A DNA stretch of 64,000 nucleotides from IDS-8 sp964491485. GTDB taxonomy: Bacteria; Pseudomonadota; Gammaproteobacteria; Steroidobacterales; Woeseiaceae. Under the pieces are notes generated by a model, which was not told the DNA's origin, searched no databases, and was given only the letters and a program-made list of their open reading frames with translations. Where the stretch lies: contig CAZBGV010000005.1 in assembly GCA_964491485.1 (NCBI GenBank), forward strand, positions 1-64,000, read 5' to 3'. A program made the position numbers and the translations under genes. Positions 52,631 through 61,072 of this stretch are shown here, piece by piece. The number at the start of each line of letters is the position of its first letter. Positions within the stretch are counted from its first letter, which is position 1.

Positions 52631-55432
52631 TCAGAATTCGAAACGAACGCCCGCTCGATACATCCGGCCAATCAGATCATAGTAGTAGCCAAAGACATCG
52701 ATCGGACCGCTGCCAACGCTCGTGCCTCGAGCCGCGATCGAAGGCGCGCGATTCGCGACATTCGTCACAACGAACATGAACTCAATCCCGTCCCACGGCT
52801 TCACCCGCGCCGAGAGGTCCAGGTAAAAGGCGCCGTCGATGTGGTTGTTGTTGATGGTTGGATGTTCTGCCGTGGATTCGGGGCAGTTTTGCGTGCACTC
52901 AATGTATGTCGTTCCGTACACGCCGTCGCTGACACCACGACCGACGGCCGAGAGCGCGACCAGGCCCGTATCGTATGTGGCCTGAACCCGGTATCTCCAG
53001 TCCGGTATCCCGTCTCTGTTTTCCCCCAGGCTCGACATGGGAGCGTCAATGCCGTTGTCGAGCTCTGCCTTCAGGTAATGCGATGCCATACCTCGTATCG
53101 AGAAATCGTTACCCCACAAGTCAGTGCGGTACGCGAGCTCGAGGTCCATGCCCCGTACGTCTTGCCGCGCGAAATTCAGAGGAGCGCGGCGGATTTGGGT
53201 GAGAACACCTGATGCATCACGCTCCGTCTGGGCGCAGAGGGTCTGATCGCCAAGGAAGCACTCGGTAAGGATCGTCCCAAATCCGAGCGTCGTGACCGCG
53301 TCTTTGACTGAAATGTCGAAATAGTCGACTGAGCCGGACAGGCCTGGCAGAAAGCTCGGCCGATAAACGATGCCGGCGCTGAACGTATCGGCCTTTTCAG
53401 GCTTGAGGTCCGGGTTGCCGCTGGTAACCTGGAAATACGTTGTGCTCTCGTAGTCGCGGAAAGGGTCGTCAATTGACGACGTCTGCGTCTGACCCGAAGC
53501 GTACAGCTCATTCAGAGTACCCGCCCTGATGTCACGAGACTTCGTGAACCGGAAGCGGATATCATCGACAGGACTGAAGTTCAAACCAGCCTTCCACGTC
53601 GTGACATACCCGGATGAACTGTAGTCAGTAGCGCGAACGGCGAGGTTGACGTCGAGAAGGTCCTCGACCAACGGCACAATCGTCTCGGCGTACGCCTCCG
53701 AAACATGGTACGAGCCGGTCATTGGCTTGTAGTTGCCCGCCCAATAGGAATTCGTCGGCGACAGTGGATCAGTATCGCCGGTGATCTTCTCGCGGCGGTG
53801 CTCGATGCCCATCGCGAGAGAAACAGGACCAGCCCAGGATTCGAAGGGTTCGCCATTCAGATTCGCCGCAAAAACGTCTTGCGTCAATTCTGCGCTCAGC
53901 CACGCGTGCCCGCCCACGTAATCTATCGCTGCTTCCGAGGCAGTACCCGTGCCAAGGAGATTGTACGGAACGCATCCGTTGTTCGGAGCCGTAAGGGTGC
54001 TCCGGCATACGATGGCGCCGCTCGGCGCACGCACCGCGTCGATGGCCTCCCGGTACCTGGCGGTAATAGTCGGGAACGTGGAGTTGTAGTAGTGACTCAC
54101 ATTCCGGTTGGCGTAGACATCCCAACTCCAATCCGAACCGAACAGTTGCAACGACCTGCCACTGAGTCCCACGAGATAGCGATTTTGCTCGCGCGTGGTC
54201 TCGGTCAGAATGCCGCCGTAGTCCGCATTCCAGCTACCGACCGTGAGGCTGGTCAGGTCCAATTCGACCATACGATCGACGACTTCTTGCGGCAGGAATG
54301 CGTTGTCCCGCTGAATTGTGATGCCGCCGAAGTTGAACTGCGGCGTGGAATCCATCGAGGTTTCAGCGCGCCCCCTGGAAAATTGCGCAAAAACCTCGAC
54401 GTCGTCCGTCACGTCGTAGCTGACGTAGGTGAAAAGGCCTTGGCGCGAGATTTCCGGTGCAAGGTCCTGGGGTCCATTGCCGAAATCGGTGTACCGCCAG
54501 TCACCCCCCACCATATAGCGGTCACCGGCGATTGGCCCAAAGTTCAATTGACCGGGGGTACCGCCCGGACCGAAGTACAGGCCGCGAAGAGGGCCTGAGG
54601 TGACGATTGCGCCAGGCGCAACGTTGACGAATCCGGTGTTCCTTTCGACGAGATAGAAGGGCTCGCCATTGGTCGGGCTATATGCCGGATTGTCCAGAAT
54701 TTTCGCGCCTGAGTACCAGGACCTCGGGTACCCGTCCACACCGGCGGTGTAGTTGTCCTCGTAGCTGAACAGTGCATGGCCACGGCCACCGGAGAACGGT
54801 GTACCCCAAGTCAGCGAGCCGCTGTAGTTCTCGTTATCCCCGAACGTGCTCATACCCCCCATCAACTCGCCTTTGATGCCCGTAAAGTCCTTGTCGAGCA
54901 CGAAGTTCACGACACCGGCGACGGCATCCGAACCCCAGGCTGCCGAGGCACCGCCCGTCACGACATCGATCCGTTTGATCAAGGCGTTCGGCAGGAAATT
55001 GACATCCACCAGCCCAGTGAGCGAGGCAGCAGGAACGCGCTTGCCATCGAGCAGAACGAGCGTCCGGACCTCTCCGAGGTCGCGAAGATTTAGTGAGTTG
55101 ATGCCCGTCCCGCCATTACTGATCTGCCCCACCTGGGTTGTTGGGTTGGAGCTTGCACCTAGTGCCGGGAGCTCATTGACCAGGTCCGCAACGTTGACCG
55201 GAGATAGAACACCAAGCTCTTCCGCACCGATCACGGTCGTCGGCGTAGGTGCATCGTAGCCATCGCGAACTACCCGGGACCCGGTCACCAAAACTTCTTC
55301 TATCGATTGCTCGCTTTCACTTTGGGCATACGCTGTGCCTGCAACGAGCGGTACTGCTGAAAACAGCAATGCCACGCTCAAGCCGCCAACGGTCCCCTTA
55401 CTCACGACAGTCGAACTCTGAGCGCCTTTCAT
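52631..55432 (-). CDS. TonB-dependent receptor
   Basis: The protein has 933 residues. Signal peptide (SVALLFSAVPLVAGTAYA), TonB-box-like EEVLVTGSRVVRDGY, plug with NVADLVNELPALGASSN, GINSLNLRDLGEVRTLVLLDGKR and VDVVTGGASAAWGSDAVAGVV. The barrel ends YRAGVRFEF. This VTGSR/GASAAWGSDA branch is common in Sphingomonads and Steroidobacter relatives and transports varied organic substrates. It heads a leftward run of seven genes ending in the phospholipase. A 17-bp inverted repeat lies 54 bases upstream of its start, shared with the promoter region at 57850. Confidence 0.92.
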   Translation of the reverse strand: MKGAQSSTVVSKGTVGGLSVALLFSAVPLVAGTAYAQSESEQSIEEVLVTGSRVVRDGYDAPTPTTVIGAEELGVLSPVNVADLVNELPALGASSNPTTQVGQISNGGTGINSLNLRDLGEVRTLVLLDGKRVPAASLTGLVDVNFLPNALIKRIDVVTGGASAAWGSDAVAGVVNFVLDKDFTGIKGELMGGMSTFGDNENYSGSLTWGTPFSGGRGHALFSYEDNYTAGVDGYPRSWYSGAKILDNPAYSPTNGEPFYLVERNTGFVNVAPGAIVTSGPLRGLYFGPGGTPGQLNFGPIAGDRYMVGGDWRYTDFGNGPQDLAPEISRQGLFTYVSYDVTDDVEVFAQFSRGRAETSMDSTPQFNFGGITIQRDNAFLPQEVVDRMVELDLTSLTVGSWNADYGGILTETTREQNRYLVGLSGRSLQLFGSDWSWDVYANRNVSHYYNSTFPTITARYREAIDAVRAPSGAIVCRSTLTAPNNGCVPYNLLGTGTASEAAIDYVGGHAWLSAELTQDVFAANLNGEPFESWAGPVSLAMGIEHRREKITGDTDPLSPTNSYWAGNYKPMTGSYHVSEAYAETIVPLVEDLLDVNLAVRATDYSSSGYVTTWKAGLNFSPVDDIRFRFTKSRDIRAGTLNELYASGQTQTSSIDDPFRDYESTTYFQVTSGNPDLKPEKADTFSAGIVYRPSFLPGLSGSVDYFDISVKDAVTTLGFGTILTECFLGDQTLCAQTERDASGVLTQIRRAPLNFARQDVRGMDLELAYRTDLWGNDFSIRGMASHYLKAELDNGIDAPMSSLGENRDGIPDWRYRVQATYDTGLVALSAVGRGVSDGVYGTTYIECTQNCPESTAEHPTINNNHIDGAFYLDLSARVKPWDGIEFMFVVTNVANRAPSIAARGTSVGSGPIDVFGYYYDLIGRMYRAGVRFEF

Positions 55433-55486
55433 CGGCCCCTCCCCCTAACAATCCTGGACACGGACGAGACAGATGATAGTCTCCAT

Positions 55487-55503
55487 AGTTGTAAGCGTCA
55501 ACT
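55487..55503. promoter_or_regulatory. Putative MarR operator, site A
   Basis: AGTTGTAAGCGTCAACT: arms AGTTG and CAACT in a 17-base frame. It aligns position by position with GGTTGTATGTCACAACC at 57850-57866 (consensus RGTTGTAWGYSWCAACY). It lies between the divergent TonB receptor and marR genes. Confidence 0.6.
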
Positions 55504-55708
55504 GATGTGAAAGTCTTTGATTAACTTGGGAACGCCTTTTGGCGCCGCCCGTTCGGTGAAAAAATCTTAGGACGCCGTAGCCCGCACTTTCTGGCTTTTT
55601 TCGTTCAGGAGTTCCCCTACGTCGCGGAACAGCTTATGCTTTAGGGTTTGGAAGCAATCTTGTGATCCCTCCTCACTCATCCATATTTGCTTCTGGACAT
55701 TCGCGCTG

Positions 55709-56239
55709 ATGAACACACGGAAAGAAAAACAAAAGGCGTTAAATCAGAACAGTAACGCGGTAGTTAATTCAAACGATCAGAACGTTGACTTCGGATTCCT
55801 GACCGAGCACGTAATCCATCATTACCGCCTGCTCAACCTGGAGCTGACGCGGTTGCATGCCAAGCTCTTCAAGGACACTCCAATGGAGAAGGGCGTCGGC
55901 AAAATGACTGCGATGGCCCTGGTACATTTCAATCCAGGCCTCACCCAGGCAACAATTGCGAGATCCATCAACAAGGACAAGGCTGCTATCGCCAGGATTA
56001 TCGACGAGCTCGTACAGCGCGGCTTTATCAACAGGGAGATTTCACCGGATGAGCGTCGGTCCTATTCGCTGACGCTCACTAAGCGAGGACGTCGGGAGTT
56101 TCTGCGGTTCGCCAAGCTCAGCAAGGCCTGCGAGGTGACATTCGTCGAGGGGCTGACGAAGTCCGAACGAAACCAGCTGCTCTTTCTTCTGAAAAAGCTT
56201 CGTCGCATTCATACTCCCTGGATGATCGGGATTGAATAG
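55709..56239 (+). CDS. MarR family transcriptional regulator
   Basis: The protein has 176 residues. The winged helix covers about 75-130: KMTAMALVHFNPGLTQATIARS, DKAAIARIIDELVQRGFINREIS, and DERRSYSLTLTKRGRREFL, the classical MarR DxRxxxLxLT wing. An N-terminal 25-residue tail rich in Asn, Lys and Gln is unusual. Base composition is low (26 G+C in bases 55681-55740), unlike the left half of the window. Divergent from the TonB receptor. It probably binds the two GTTG/CAAC inverted repeats flanking it and responds to a pathway intermediate. Confidence 0.9.
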   Translation: MNTRKEKQKALNQNSNAVVNSNDQNVDFGFLTEHVIHHYRLLNLELTRLHAKLFKDTPMEKGVGKMTAMALVHFNPGLTQATIARSINKDKAAIARIIDELVQRGFINREISPDERRSYSLTLTKRGRREFLRFAKLSKACEVTFVEGLTKSERNQLLFLLKKLRRIHTPWMIGIE

Positions 56240-56363
56240 AGCGTATCTGCGAGTGCGCAACCCGTCTTGAGCCCCGGCGCTCAGGTGAGATCTCTGCGGA
56301 GCCCTGCGCTAGAGACGGGTTAAATTTCCGGCCGTGTCGGAGTAGTGGTGCCGCAAATCGCCA

Positions 56364-57659
56364 TCACAGGACGTTCTGTGGCTCGGCGAAATATCGAAGT
56401 GCGAACCTGTCCGGTGAGAACGCGTGGAGCGGGGTGCTGCAGGTCCCCGCATCGATGAGCTCCGCTAACGCGTCACCTACTCCCAGTGAGATTCCGAACC
56501 CATGCCCACTCATCCCGGTTGCCACGACGAGGCCTGGCAAGGTTTCACCGATTACCGGTATCCCGTCCGGAGTGATATCCACCCGGCACGCCCATGTTTC
56601 GGCTAGTTGTAAGTCCTCTTTGAGCCGGAAGTCGGTTTTCGCAAACTGCATCCCTTTATGAAGTTCGGCCGAATTGGGCGGGACATAGGGCACTCGAATC
56701 TCAGAGTAGCGCGCCGGGTCTGTGCTCAAATAGGCCGCTGTCCAGCGCTGGTTCTCTACGAATCGACGACCGACGTGAATGGAAACGCCCTTGCGATTGG
56801 CCAGATACGTCGGAGCGAATCTTCCGGCGACGCGCAGTGACCTCAGCGTGAGCTCAAAGTCGGCAGGCCTCATCATCCCAAGGGCGATCGTCAGACCACC
56901 GTCCTTGCGGGGCCGAACGAGCACGTCGGGAGTCCATGACGGTATTTGCAGACCATGATTGAACGGCATGGTGCGGCCGACCGAAATCTTCAGGTCGCTT
57001 TGTGGAATCTGGATACCGTAGCGGGACAGAAAGATACCGGTCCAAAGCCCCGCGGCCACAACGGCAACCTTGCACCGCACGGAGAATTTCTCCGTTTCGA
57101 TCCCGCTGATGCGCCCCGCCGAGAGCTGCAGCGCCTGAACATGGCAGTTCTCATGGACTTCCGCACCCAGTCTAACCAAGGCTGCAGCGATCGCCGGGGC
57201 TGCAAGGGTGGGCTCGGCGCGCGCGTCGCAAGGAGTGTAAAGCGCGCCGAGGAAGCCGGGGCGCAGGCTGGGACATATTTCCGCCAGCCGGTCTCCGACA
57301 AGGATCTCGCTATTGATACCGAACTCCCGGGCGATATCGATCCAATCTCGCATGGCCTGCATTTTCTTTTCGTCGCCAGCGATGGCGAGATTGCCCGAGA
57401 CCACAAACCCGGTATCGCCTTCGATCTCACGGTCGATGTCATGCCACCGTTCCAGGCTCCTTATTACCAGCGGCATTTCCCTCGCATCGCGACCCTGCTT
57501 GCGGACAAATCCCGAGTTTTTGCCCGATTGTTCACCAGCGATCCTGCCTTTTTCAAATAGCCCCACCCGGAGACCGCGCCTGGTCAAATACCATGCTGTG
57601 GCACACCCGATGATGCCGCCGCCGATCACCGCAACGTCGACGGAAAGTTCCTTCTTCAC
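56364..57659 (-). CDS. FAD-dependent oxidoreductase (DAO/DadA family)
   Basis: The protein has 431 residues. FAD motif GGGIIGCATAWYL (13-25), EKGRIAGEQSGKNSG, and the C-terminal VDITPDGIPVIGETLPGLVVATGMSGHGF with the SGHGF signature of the D-amino-acid/glycine/sarcosine oxidase group. Oxidation of an amine or imino acid to an imine is expected. Probable GTG start at 57659. It is leftward, divergent from the cupin/DhaKL operon, with the second GTTG/CAAC repeat between. It could act on glycine or an N-substituted amino acid from the neighbouring pathways (inference). Confidence 0.88.
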   Translation of the reverse strand: MKKELSVDVAVIGGGIIGCATAWYLTRRGLRVGLFEKGRIAGEQSGKNSGFVRKQGRDAREMPLVIRSLERWHDIDREIEGDTGFVVSGNLAIAGDEKKMQAMRDWIDIAREFGINSEILVGDRLAEICPSLRPGFLGALYTPCDARAEPTLAAPAIAAALVRLGAEVHENCHVQALQLSAGRISGIETEKFSVRCKVAVVAAGLWTGIFLSRYGIQIPQSDLKISVGRTMPFNHGLQIPSWTPDVLVRPRKDGGLTIALGMMRPADFELTLRSLRVAGRFAPTYLANRKGVSIHVGRRFVENQRWTAAYLSTDPARYSEIRVPYVPPNSAELHKGMQFAKTDFRLKEDLQLAETWACRVDITPDGIPVIGETLPGLVVATGMSGHGFGISLGVGDALAELIDAGTCSTPLHAFSPDRFALRYFAEPQNVL

Positions 57660-57849
57660 GAAGTAGATCGACCCGCTTCAATAACAGATTGGAGAGCCTG
57701 GCGTGAGTTGGCCAGGCTCATTTGGTTTGGGAAGGTGGAAGCTCGCTAGCACCAAAGACTTTCTATCTTCCCCGCGAACCCGCTCGATGTCGGACGCTCC
57801 CTGAACATCCTTGCAAACGGAGATGATTCTATAGGATTATATTATCAAC

Positions 57850-57866
57850 GGTTGTATGTCACAACC
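57850..57866. promoter_or_regulatory. Putative MarR operator, site B
   Basis: GGTTGTATGTCACAACC: perfect 6-base arms GGTTGT/ACAACC with a 5-base spacer. Same 17-base design as 55487-55503. It lies 32 bases upstream of the cupin ATG, just after an A+T-rich block (57826-57846) that could hold the -10 element, a good position for repression. Confidence 0.65.
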
Positions 57867-57898
57867 CTTGTTACCGTCTCCTTTCCAGGGAGCCAGTC

Positions 57899-58252
57899 AT
57901 GGTATTGCCAATTCAGTATGCGTCACGTTCTCCGGTCGTGACGGAGAAGTACGCTCCTTCCGAATTGCTCGTCAAGGGGAACCCGAAACAGATCCTGGAA
58001 AGTTATTTCGTGTCGGACGACGGGAGGTTCAGAACCGGAATATGGTCTGGCGAACGGGGAGCGTACCGCCTGGAATTCGGCGCGACCAAGCACGAGTTCT
58101 TTTTGGTGCTCGACGGTCATGTTCGCGTCACACCCGATGGAGGACCCGCTTCGGACTATCGAGCCGGCGAAGCCTGCGTCATACCCGCCGGGTTTCGAGG
58201 TGTATTCGAGATTGTCGAGAGGGCGAGGAAGCACTACGCCATTTACGAGTGA
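57899..58252 (+). CDS. Cupin domain protein (DUF861-like)
   Basis: The protein has 117 residues, no signal peptide. A single cupin: FRTGIWSGERGAYRLEFGATKHEFFLVLDGHVRVTPDGG, ending VIPAGFRGVFEIVERARKHYAIYE. This matches the DUF861/cupin-3 group related to (S)-ureidoglycine aminohydrolase, but function is not set. AGGGAG precedes ATG 57899. It is the first gene of a rightward operon of six or more genes. Confidence 0.85.
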   Translation: MVLPIQYASRSPVVTEKYAPSELLVKGNPKQILESYFVSDDGRFRTGIWSGERGAYRLEFGATKHEFFLVLDGHVRVTPDGGPASDYRAGEACVIPAGFRGVFEIVERARKHYAIYE

Positions 58253-58297
58253 GCCTGTAGCGACCTCAACCACGTGCGACTTGGACCGGAGAGGGGA

Positions 58298-59992
58298 ATG
58301 AAGAAGCTGATCAACACTGTCGCTACAACGGTTGACGACATGCTGGAGGGATGTGTCGCGGTCTCGACATCCCTGGCGATTCTCGAGGGCCACAGGGTCG
58401 TGGTCCGGTCAGATTTTCAATCGCTGCGAGACTCCGGAGCCGTCGCGCTAATATCGGGCGGTGGGTCCGGGCATGAGCCGGCGCACGCGGGGTACGTTGG
58501 TCGCGGCATGCTGACCGCGGCGGTCTGCGGGGAGATTTTCACCTCACCTTCGACGGATGCCATTCTCACGGCTCTTCGGACCGTCACTGGACCCGCGGGG
58601 GCGCTACTCATCGTCAAGAACTATACGGGAGACAGGCTCAACTTCGGCCTGGCAGCGGAGATTGCACGCTCCGAGGGCATGCATGTCGAAATGGTAGTCG
58701 TCGAAGACGATGTAGCTCTGCAAGGCACGGAAGCGGTCGGGCGGCGCGGGATTGCAGGCACAGTCCTTGTCCACAAGGTTGCCGGCGCTGCAGCAGAGGC
58801 GGGCCGGTCGCTCGGTGAGGTGCGGGACGCCGCCCTGAAGGCCATCGCGAATATCGCCACCATGGGCGTCGCCTTGCGGCCCTGTGTCGTACCGGGTTCG
58901 AACCGAACGAGCTTCGAGCTTGGGGAGAGTGAGATCGAATTCGGCTTGGGTATACATGGAGAAAGCGGACGATCGCGCGAGAAACTCACCACTGCCGCGG
59001 AAGTGGTGGACCGTCTCGGCTCGGCCGTTTTCGATGCCCTCCGGCTTGCTCGCGGTGACCGCATAGCGCTGATGGTGAACAATCTCGGCGCAACACCTCC
59101 CATGGAGCTGGCGATCGTTGCCAGGGAAGCTTTACGGGCTTGTCATCGAAGAGGGCTCGAGACCGCGCAAGTCTGGGTGGGCACCTTCCTCACCGCACTC
59201 GACATGGCAGGTTGCTCGATCACGGCGATGAAGCTGACTCCTCCATTGGCTCGAGCTCTCGACGCGCCATGCGAGGCGCCCGCATGGCCCGGACAGAGTC
59301 ATACCGACGCCGGCATTCGACGTATTTCGCCGCCGGATGCGAAGGGTGCGAACCGTCATGTCTCCAGGGGGCCGGCCCTGCCGGAGCTCAGAGTAGCGCT
59401 AGGCGAAGTGGCCCGCGCTCTGCAAGAGGCCGAACCTCGTTTGACCGAGCTGGACAGAGCTGCCGGAGATGGTGACCTTGGCATCAATCTTGCGCGTGGT
59501 GCTAACGCGATCGAGCAAGCATTGAATCAGCTCACTGAAAATCACCCAGCAGACGTGCTGAAGGATCTGTCGGATCTCGTCAGGCGAACCGTTGGCGGCA
59601 CATCCGGCGCGTTGTATGCAGCCGGCCTTCTACGGGCGGCCACCGTACTCGAGCCGCACGATGCTCCACTTCCCGCACACTGGGCAGAGGCGCTGGCTGA
59701 AGCAACAACCACGATATCGCGCCTGGGTGATGCCGGCGTAGGCGATCGGACAATGCTCGATGCCTTGGTACCGGCCGCCGATTCGTTAGGCTACCGGCTG
59801 ACCGACGGTACGCGCAAGGCACTGCAGGCAGCCATTGCTGCGGCTGAAGAGGGGGCAGCGTCGACCGCAACTATCGTCGCCCGGCGTGGCAGGGCAAGTT
59901 ACCTCGGCGAAAGGATCATCGGCACACGCGATCCCGGAGCGGAAGCAGTGTGTATTTGGCTTGGTGCGATCGGGCGCTCGCTTGGCGCCTGA
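58298..59992 (+). CDS. Dihydroxyacetone kinase, DhaK-DhaL fusion, ATP-dependent
   Basis: The protein has 564 residues. The DhaK half (about 1-325) has ISGGGSGHEPAHAGYVGRGM with the conserved active-site His, and FGLGIHGESG, whose His forms the covalent hemiaminal with the substrate keto group. The DhaL half (about 365-560) has the nucleotide/Mg site DRAAGDGDLGINLARG and VGGTSGALYAAGL. Single-chain fusions use ATP rather than the PTS. Substrates are dihydroxyacetone, glyceraldehyde, or four-carbon keto-sugars. Start chosen at 58298 with GAGGGG upstream. It may dispose of the glycerol part of a phospholipid after oxidation. Confidence 0.93.
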   Translation: MKKLINTVATTVDDMLEGCVAVSTSLAILEGHRVVVRSDFQSLRDSGAVALISGGGSGHEPAHAGYVGRGMLTAAVCGEIFTSPSTDAILTALRTVTGPAGALLIVKNYTGDRLNFGLAAEIARSEGMHVEMVVVEDDVALQGTEAVGRRGIAGTVLVHKVAGAAAEAGRSLGEVRDAALKAIANIATMGVALRPCVVPGSNRTSFELGESEIEFGLGIHGESGRSREKLTTAAEVVDRLGSAVFDALRLARGDRIALMVNNLGATPPMELAIVAREALRACHRRGLETAQVWVGTFLTALDMAGCSITAMKLTPPLARALDAPCEAPAWPGQSHTDAGIRRISPPDAKGANRHVSRGPALPELRVALGEVARALQEAEPRLTELDRAAGDGDLGINLARGANAIEQALNQLTENHPADVLKDLSDLVRRTVGGTSGALYAAGLLRAATVLEPHDAPLPAHWAEALAEATTTISRLGDAGVGDRTMLDALVPAADSLGYRLTDGTRKALQAAIAAAEEGAASTATIVARRGRASYLGERIIGTRDPGAEAVCIWLGAIGRSLGA

Positions 59993-60118
59993 CGACCAAC
60001 GGATGGGGGAGCAAACGGTTGTTTTTTCTTCCCATATCCTGTTGCTTGTTGAGACCCAGATTCTCGATACGCCCGCCGGCTCCGAGAGAGCGCTAAGAAC
60101 AGATGGGGGTACTTAAAC

Positions 60119-61072
60119 ATGACCGTGCATTCATCCTCTCGACGCACCTTTCTCAGAAGTGCTGGCATTGCCCTTTCCGCATCCATGTTGCCAAGCCTTG
60201 CGCGTACTGGAAGCCGTCGCCCTTACCAGACAATCGACACACATCGAATCCTTAGCTGCAACATCCGCGTGGCGCTCGACACTGACGAGCAACGTGGGTT
60301 TGGATGGTCGACACGGCGCGATGTGTGCATCGAGGTAATCCGCTCGTACGAGCCAGACATTGTGTGCACCCAGGAAGTGCTCCGCATCCAGAATGAGGAC
60401 CTGAAGCAGGCGTTATCCGGCTTTCAAAGCCACGGATTCGACGGCCCCGAGATGCTCGCGAACCCCGACGGCTACCACTTTATCTCCAAGAACGTGATCT
60501 ATTTCAATCGCTCCCGGTACGATCAAGTGTCCGCTGGTGGATTCTGGCTGTCCGAAACGCCCCATCTTGCCGCATCAAAGTCGTGGGGTACGGCGAGGGC
60601 ACGCCAGATAAACTGGGTGTGGCTACGCGACAAACATACCCGGGCGCAATTCCGGGTGCTGGACGTCCACCTGGATCATCTTGAACAGGAAGCGCGCATG
60701 CAACAAGTCAGGATGCTTCTCCGGGAAGCCGATCTGTACCCCAGTGAGTTTCCTCAAATCCTTGCCGGCGACTTCAACGTCGACCGAACCAATACCGTCT
60801 ACCGCGAGATGAGCGAGGCTGAATGGCACGACACCCACACGGAGAAGCATGGCGATGCTGATCCTGGCTTCACGTTTCATGAATTTCGGGGTCGGAATTT
60901 CCCGAGCTTCCGGCCTCCTGAGCGAATCATGGGAAAGATTGATTTCATTTTTAGAAAAGGGAACGTACGCACGATAGACGCGTCAGTAATTCGAGACGAG
61001 ATCGGAGGGATATACCCGAGCGATCACTATTTTGTCCTCGCCGAGCTTTCCCTGCCTGGGGATCTTCCATGA
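60119..61072 (+). CDS. Endonuclease/exonuclease/phosphatase-fold phosphodiesterase, Tat-exported
   Basis: The protein has 317 residues. Tat signal SSRRTFLRSAGIALSASML. The EEP fold is complete: ILSCNIRV, CTQEVLRIQ (Mg Glu), VLDVHLDHLE (His), ILAGDFNVDR (Asp/Asn), and YPSDHYFVLAEL (Asp/His). Exported members cleave phosphodiesters or phospholipids (sphingomyelinase-like) rather than DNA. It probably works in the periplasm on a headgroup diester such as glycerophospho-aminoalcohol. It is 126 bases after DhaKL and overlaps the next gene by ATGA. Confidence 0.88.
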   Translation: MTVHSSSRRTFLRSAGIALSASMLPSLARTGSRRPYQTIDTHRILSCNIRVALDTDEQRGFGWSTRRDVCIEVIRSYEPDIVCTQEVLRIQNEDLKQALSGFQSHGFDGPEMLANPDGYHFISKNVIYFNRSRYDQVSAGGFWLSETPHLAASKSWGTARARQINWVWLRDKHTRAQFRVLDVHLDHLEQEARMQQVRMLLREADLYPSEFPQILAGDFNVDRTNTVYREMSEAEWHDTHTEKHGDADPGFTFHEFRGRNFPSFRPPERIMGKIDFIFRKGNVRTIDASVIRDEIGGIYPSDHYFVLAELSLPGDLP

